Of a stretch of DNA of 64,000 nt, positions 60,953 through 64,000 are shown piece by piece (position 1 is the first letter of the stretch; each line of letters opens with the position of its first letter). Made by a program: the position numbers and the translations under genes. Source of the DNA: Planctomycetota bacterium (GTDB lineage Bacteria > Planctomycetota > Phycisphaerae > Sedimentisphaerales > Anaerobacaceae); the NCBI GenBank assembly GCA_019456195.1, contig VRUK01000001.1, positions 62,001 through 126,000 of the forward strand. Reading direction: 5' to 3'. Below the pieces are notes generated by a model. That model searched no databases and was not told the DNA's origin. It saw only the letters and a program-made list of their open reading frames with translations.

Positions 60953-62782
60953 TTATAATTTGTTTAGTCTGGCTATCGTTCGAGCTACGCGGTCACGGTG
61001 GGCTTCGATGGGGGCCGGGTCTTTTGTGAAGTTGGTCATGTCCTTCGTAATGCTTTGGGGCACCTCAAGCAGAGCGGTGTATTTTTTAAGCTGTTGAGCT
61101 GTTAATTTATCCTTTTTGTTTTTTAATAGTCTGCTCAGAATAGCCATGTACTCGTAATCCTCGATGCCGTCACGCAGCATTTCCCAGCGGATACTGTCAA
61201 CCGGACCTTCGAGAACCGGCTCGGCGGGATGGGCATCGGCGGCTGCCTCGGGTGGATAAATGAATCGACCGTCACCGTTGCCCCATGGTTTTTTGACGCC
61301 TTTGGGTGTACCGTAACCGACTCGCCAGCCCATTGGATCCTGATAGGGATTCTGAGGATGCTCTGCATCAGGATAAGCGGTGGAACTTGTCCAGTAGTTT
61401 GACTGCCAGACCAAAATGCCGTCAATTTTGCGTTTCCAACTCTGCCACAGCCAGACCCGCAGTTCAGTACCGGGGTGGTCGATGAATAAAGTACAATAGG
61501 GTGCTTTTGGTCCTGTGCAGACATACCACCAGAATTTTTCGCCATATTTGCGTCGTTGTTCGGCTGGTCCGTCTTTATGGTTGTTTGAAACAGCGCACCA
61601 GATATCCGGCCCGCCGATTAGATTCGGTTCGACCTGTTCGGTGAGCATACGAGTGATGTCAGGAGCTGCCTGTTTGAGCTTGGCGAAACCGTTCATAACA
61701 AACTCGTAGTCTTTTGGGGCGGGTTCATCGAACCAGTAAACAAAGGCCTCGTCAAGCCAGCCTTTTTCACGAAGATGCTCCTGTATTTCACCACAGTATG
61801 CGTTAAAGGCGGCTTTGTAATGGGGTGTATCCTCGCTGAATCCGAGCAGTTCCGGGTCACGCCGTGCATGGAAAGTCCCGCCGCCGAGCCCCGGAATACC
61901 GAGCCGAAACGAGTTAAAGTGGTAGTAATCAATCCCTCGTTCCATCGCTTTGTCCCAGGCTGTCCAGTCAAATGCCGGCTTAAGCTCTTCGGGTTTAATT
62001 GACTCGGTAACTTTAGGCCAGGTAACTGCAAGCCCATCAAGCGGTGCAGGATTGTAGGGTGATATATGATGGGCGCCGAAGCTGGCCCAGTACTTGTCTA
62101 TGACCTGACGTTTTTGTTGAAGACCGGAGAGATTTTGATAACGGAATACATTGGATGGTGTAAAGCCGAAAGCTGTCGTGCAGGTCATCTGGTCGGGAAG
62201 AACGAAATCATAAACCTTCACACGTAGTTTGACATCGGCGCTGTAATTTTCTGCGGAAAGGTGAATACTGCCGGTATAGACTCCGGCCGGCACCTGGCTG
62301 GGGACTTTGACACGGAGCCAGAACGGCTGATTTTTATCTGCCTCCAGTTTAATAGCGCCTTTAAGCCGCGGCAGGGGGTCAGGCCAAAGGCCGGGCACCG
62401 AGCTTTTGTCGGTGGGGACTGTAATATTGACGTATCGCACTTTCAGCACTTCCACATTTTCAGCGGGGATGGTTGCTCCGTCGGGGCCGGTTAGAGCGGC
62501 GGTGTGCACTGTAAAATCCTGCAAGGAAACTGTTGGCCTGACTACTAATTGCGCCGCCTCAGCTTCGTTACGGGCCGCACGTATTAATATTGCCCGGCCT
62601 TTTATTTTGGGCAGTGCTTTATCAGGACTTATTTTCCATCCGGATGAGGCCCACCATAAACCTACCTGCTCGGTGGAAGCGGCAAGCCGCTCACCATACG
62701 TTGAGTTTAAATAATCGCTTGTTTGAGCTAATACACTCCGGCTGCTCAGCAATAGTGTCAGGCAAAAAATTATTCTTAACAT
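60953..62782 (-). CDS. Secreted DUF4091 (glycoside hydrolase-like) protein
   Basis: GGAGGTGAT stands 5 bases before the ATG. The 609-residue protein has a signal peptide (MLRIIFCLTLLLSSRSVLAQ). The N-terminal part (30-195) is a beta-sandwich (RAARNEAEAAQLVVRPTVSL, VPAGVYTGSIHLSAENYSAD). The C-terminal part is a barrel with AFVYWFDEPAPKDYEFVMNG, GPDIWCAVSNNH, FWWYVCTGPKAPYCTLFIDHPG and SIRWEMLRDGIEDYEYMAIL, the DUF4091/GH123-like signature. The D-E of FDEP are the likely acid and base residues. Relatives act on N-acetylated or sulfated glycans. A palindrome lies 41 bases upstream. Confidence 0.88.
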   Translation of the reverse strand: MLRIIFCLTLLLSSRSVLAQTSDYLNSTYGERLAASTEQVGLWWASSGWKISPDKALPKIKGRAILIRAARNEAEAAQLVVRPTVSLQDFTVHTAALTGPDGATIPAENVEVLKVRYVNITVPTDKSSVPGLWPDPLPRLKGAIKLEADKNQPFWLRVKVPSQVPAGVYTGSIHLSAENYSADVKLRVKVYDFVLPDQMTCTTAFGFTPSNVFRYQNLSGLQQKRQVIDKYWASFGAHHISPYNPAPLDGLAVTWPKVTESIKPEELKPAFDWTAWDKAMERGIDYYHFNSFRLGIPGLGGGTFHARRDPELLGFSEDTPHYKAAFNAYCGEIQEHLREKGWLDEAFVYWFDEPAPKDYEFVMNGFAKLKQAAPDITRMLTEQVEPNLIGGPDIWCAVSNNHKDGPAEQRRKYGEKFWWYVCTGPKAPYCTLFIDHPGTELRVWLWQSWKRKIDGILVWQSNYWTSSTAYPDAEHPQNPYQDPMGWRVGYGTPKGVKKPWGNGDGRFIYPPEAAADAHPAEPVLEGPVDSIRWEMLRDGIEDYEYMAILSRLLKNKKDKLTAQQLKKYTALLEVPQSITKDMTNFTKDPAPIEAHRDRVARTIARLNKL

Positions 62783-62822
62783 GGGACATCACCTCCAACT
62801 GGCTTATATCCAGATAATTTAT

Positions 62823-62837
62823 GTGCCTATAAGGCAC
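62823..62837. promoter_or_regulatory. Palindrome GTGCCTATAAGGCAC upstream of the DUF4091 gene
   Basis: It shares GCCTATAAGGC with the copy at 1111-1125 upstream of the Rid-like gene. It sits 41 bases before the DUF4091 start, within the expected promoter zone, so an operator role is possible. Confidence 0.45.
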
Positions 62838-63047
62838 GGTTTTCAGCTTTAATATGGCTGCCAATTTCTGTGGGCCATCACTGAATTTTCAGCTATAACA
62901 CCTGGTCAGTCAAGAGATTCTTTAGTCAGGTATTCATAATTCAGTTCTGGCCGAAGGATGATTGACCCTCAATTACAAAAGCTTTATAATGTATATGTAA
63001 ATATTGAACCAAACTTTTACGAAATGCAGGCCGGATAGGTTTTGAAA

Positions 63048-63443
63048 ATGAAAAAGAATTTTGAGCAAATCGCCAAAGAAGTTAACCGATTCAACCCATC
63101 GGCAATCAGATTTGTCTATGAGGGACTCAGCTTTACTGTAAAAAAGATAACTGTCGAGCCCAGACATATCAGCGGCCAAACACTCTGTGAAGGATTGCGA
63201 AAGCTGGCTATCGAAAAGTGGGGGAGAATGACAATGGCGGTACTGAACAACTGGGGTATTAAAACAACCCGTGATTTCGGTGAAATCGTTTATCTGATGA
63301 TAAGACACAAGTGGATGAGTGCCGCTGAAACCGATACGATAGATGATTTCAATGATGTATATGAATTCCAGACTGTTTTCAAAGACCAGTTCGTATTTTT
63401 AGAAAGCCAGCCTCAAACCAATTACTTCAAATCAGGCGACTAA
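63048..63443 (+). CDS. Minf_1886-like conserved protein
   Basis: The ATG at 63048 is chosen over a TTG two codons earlier. The 131 residues match what I recall as the Minf_1886 family of Verrucomicrobia and Planctomycetes: an N-terminal FEQIAKEVNRFNPSAIRFVYEGL, HISGQTLCEGLRKLAIEKWG, GIKTTRDFGEIVYLMIRHKWM, then DDFNDVYEFQTVF. It is soluble. No function is established. Confidence 0.78.
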   Translation: MKKNFEQIAKEVNRFNPSAIRFVYEGLSFTVKKITVEPRHISGQTLCEGLRKLAIEKWGRMTMAVLNNWGIKTTRDFGEIVYLMIRHKWMSAAETDTIDDFNDVYEFQTVFKDQFVFLESQPQTNYFKSGD

Positions 63444-63766
63444 GAAATATTTAGATTTGACTTTGTATGCTTATTTAACGATGGTCTGCTCAGCATTTTA
63501 TCAGGGTCAAGCTTATAACAGCTTAGTTTCAATTTTGCCATCACGATATTTTTGCTAAATTGTTTTATCCCAGAAATCCCAGTTAGCGTGTTATGTCCTC
63601 CGGGATATGTCAAGGTTGTGTAAATCGTATTATTTGCGTATGCCGTACTATTATGGGGAGTTAGTCCGATGAACGCTTGACAACTACACGCCATCCAAAT
63701 GGGATTGCTTCTTTTTCTGGGAAGTTGCATTGTATTTTCAAAGTATATTTTCCCCCAAACAAGCAT
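63440..63766 (-). CDS. Possible hypothetical protein
   Basis: An open frame of 108 codons begins 11 bases after the ankyrin gene on the same strand. I see no known motif, signal or membrane segment, and no clear ribosome site. Its 3' end overlaps the end of the Minf_1886-like gene by 4 bases. It may be a real small gene, a remnant, or chance. Confidence 0.25.
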   Translation of the reverse strand: MLVWGKIYFENTMQLPRKRSNPIWMACSCQAFIGLTPHNSTAYANNTIYTTLTYPGGHNTLTGISGIKQFSKNIVMAKLKLSCYKLDPDKMLSRPSLNKHTKSNLNIS

Positions 63767-63777
63767 CTCAATCCGAT

Positions 63778-64000
63778 TTACTCTTTGTTCATTTGTTGTA
63801 GGAGCAGGTTCACTAATTCTTCATTACCGGATTTTTGTGCCAATTCCAATATTGTTTTTTCACGCCTATCCCTAACAGGGCTTTTGATGCTGGCACCTGC
63901 ATCCAGCAAAGTTTTGACAACAGCAAGATGTCCATGTTCACATGCATGAAGTAATGCTGTCATTGTTCTTTCTTTTTCATCTGGCGTTATCCCATTTTCC
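63778..64000 (-). CDS. Ankyrin-repeat protein, N-terminus beyond the right edge
   Basis: The frame stays open to the right edge; residues before the internal Met read ENGITPDEKERT. The visible C-terminus holds ankyrin units: MTALLHACEHGHLAVVKTLL followed by DAGASIKSPV, then KTILELAQKSGNEELVNLLL. These are typical TALHxAxxxGHxxVVxxLLxxGA repeats for protein binding. The full length and start are unknown. Confidence 0.82.
   Translation of the reverse strand, partial: ENGITPDEKERTMTALLHACEHGHLAVVKTLLDAGASIKSPVRDRREKTILELAQKSGNEELVNLLLQQMNKE

Noticed and set aside
1-64000. tRNA or rRNA genes, prophage or plasmid genes
   Set aside because: I found no cloverleaf, no rRNA core sequence, no integrase, capsid, transposase or replication gene anywhere in the window.

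Overview
The window looks like a chromosome segment of a Planctomycetota bacterium, most likely class Phycisphaerae close to the Sedimentisphaerales. This is inferred from gene content only; no rRNA or universal marker is present. The basis is several Tat-exported Gfo/Idh/MocA oxidoreductases with TIM-barrel sugar isomerases, LamG, GLUG and FG-GAP secreted proteins, a prepilin-like protein with an FTLVE start, a Minf_1886-like protein, a DUF4091 glycosidase-like protein, and LptF/LptG permeases that imply an LPS-type outer membrane.

Layout. 1-1064: truncated Rid-family protein. 1.5-5.0 kb: a beta-propeller lipoprotein with a CxxCH motif, translationally coupled to a multi-spanning membrane/TPR protein. 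5.3-11.8 kb: a secreted TPR/LamG protein, a histidine kinase and two tandem OmpR-type regulators. 11.8-13.7 kb: hisA and a TIGR01777-type epimerase on the other strand. 13.9-19.5 kb: a nucleoside hydrolase lipoprotein, ribokinase and ribose-type ABC transporter, readable as a ribonucleoside scavenging operon. 19.7-25.1 kb: an FHA/GAF protein, a glycosyltransferase and carbohydrate enzymes. 25.1-28.7 kb: an island with a heptad-repeat membrane protein, a soluble PAS/GAF kinase and a stand-alone receiver; this is the best candidate for an undescribed system. 28.9-40.5 kb: an enolase-superfamily enzyme, three more oxidoreductases, two more isomerases and several unknown genes, with REP-like palindromes between them. 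40.7-46 kb: SH3, GLUG and prepilin-like proteins. 46-52.4 kb: a nitrilase-fold hydrolase, rhomboid protease, M24 peptidase, FG-GAP protein and a TPP-riboswitch-controlled thiC. 52.4-56.5 kb: a PhoB/PhoR pair, a Pho-box-like operator, a Na/Pi cotransporter and a PhoU-like protein. 56.5-64 kb: two LptF/LptG permeases, membrane proteins, a DUF4091 protein, a Minf_1886-like protein and a truncated ankyrin protein.

The most striking non-coding structure is a pair of about 600-bp related elements in inverted orientation (37440-38042 and 41995-42619) flanking a 4-kb block with an isomerase, an oxidoreductase and an SH3 protein; a short third fragment lies near 45.9 kb. Four members of a GGGCGGTTCG(C/T/A)GAACCGCCC palindrome family are present, and one forms the 3' end of the ribokinase reading frame. 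That ribokinase also appears to start at ATT. A 45-bp relic of the enolase-superfamily gene lies in frame just upstream of an isomerase gene, suggesting past rearrangement of the sugar cluster.

All coordinates, motifs and repeats were read by eye. Family names come from motif recognition, without database searches.
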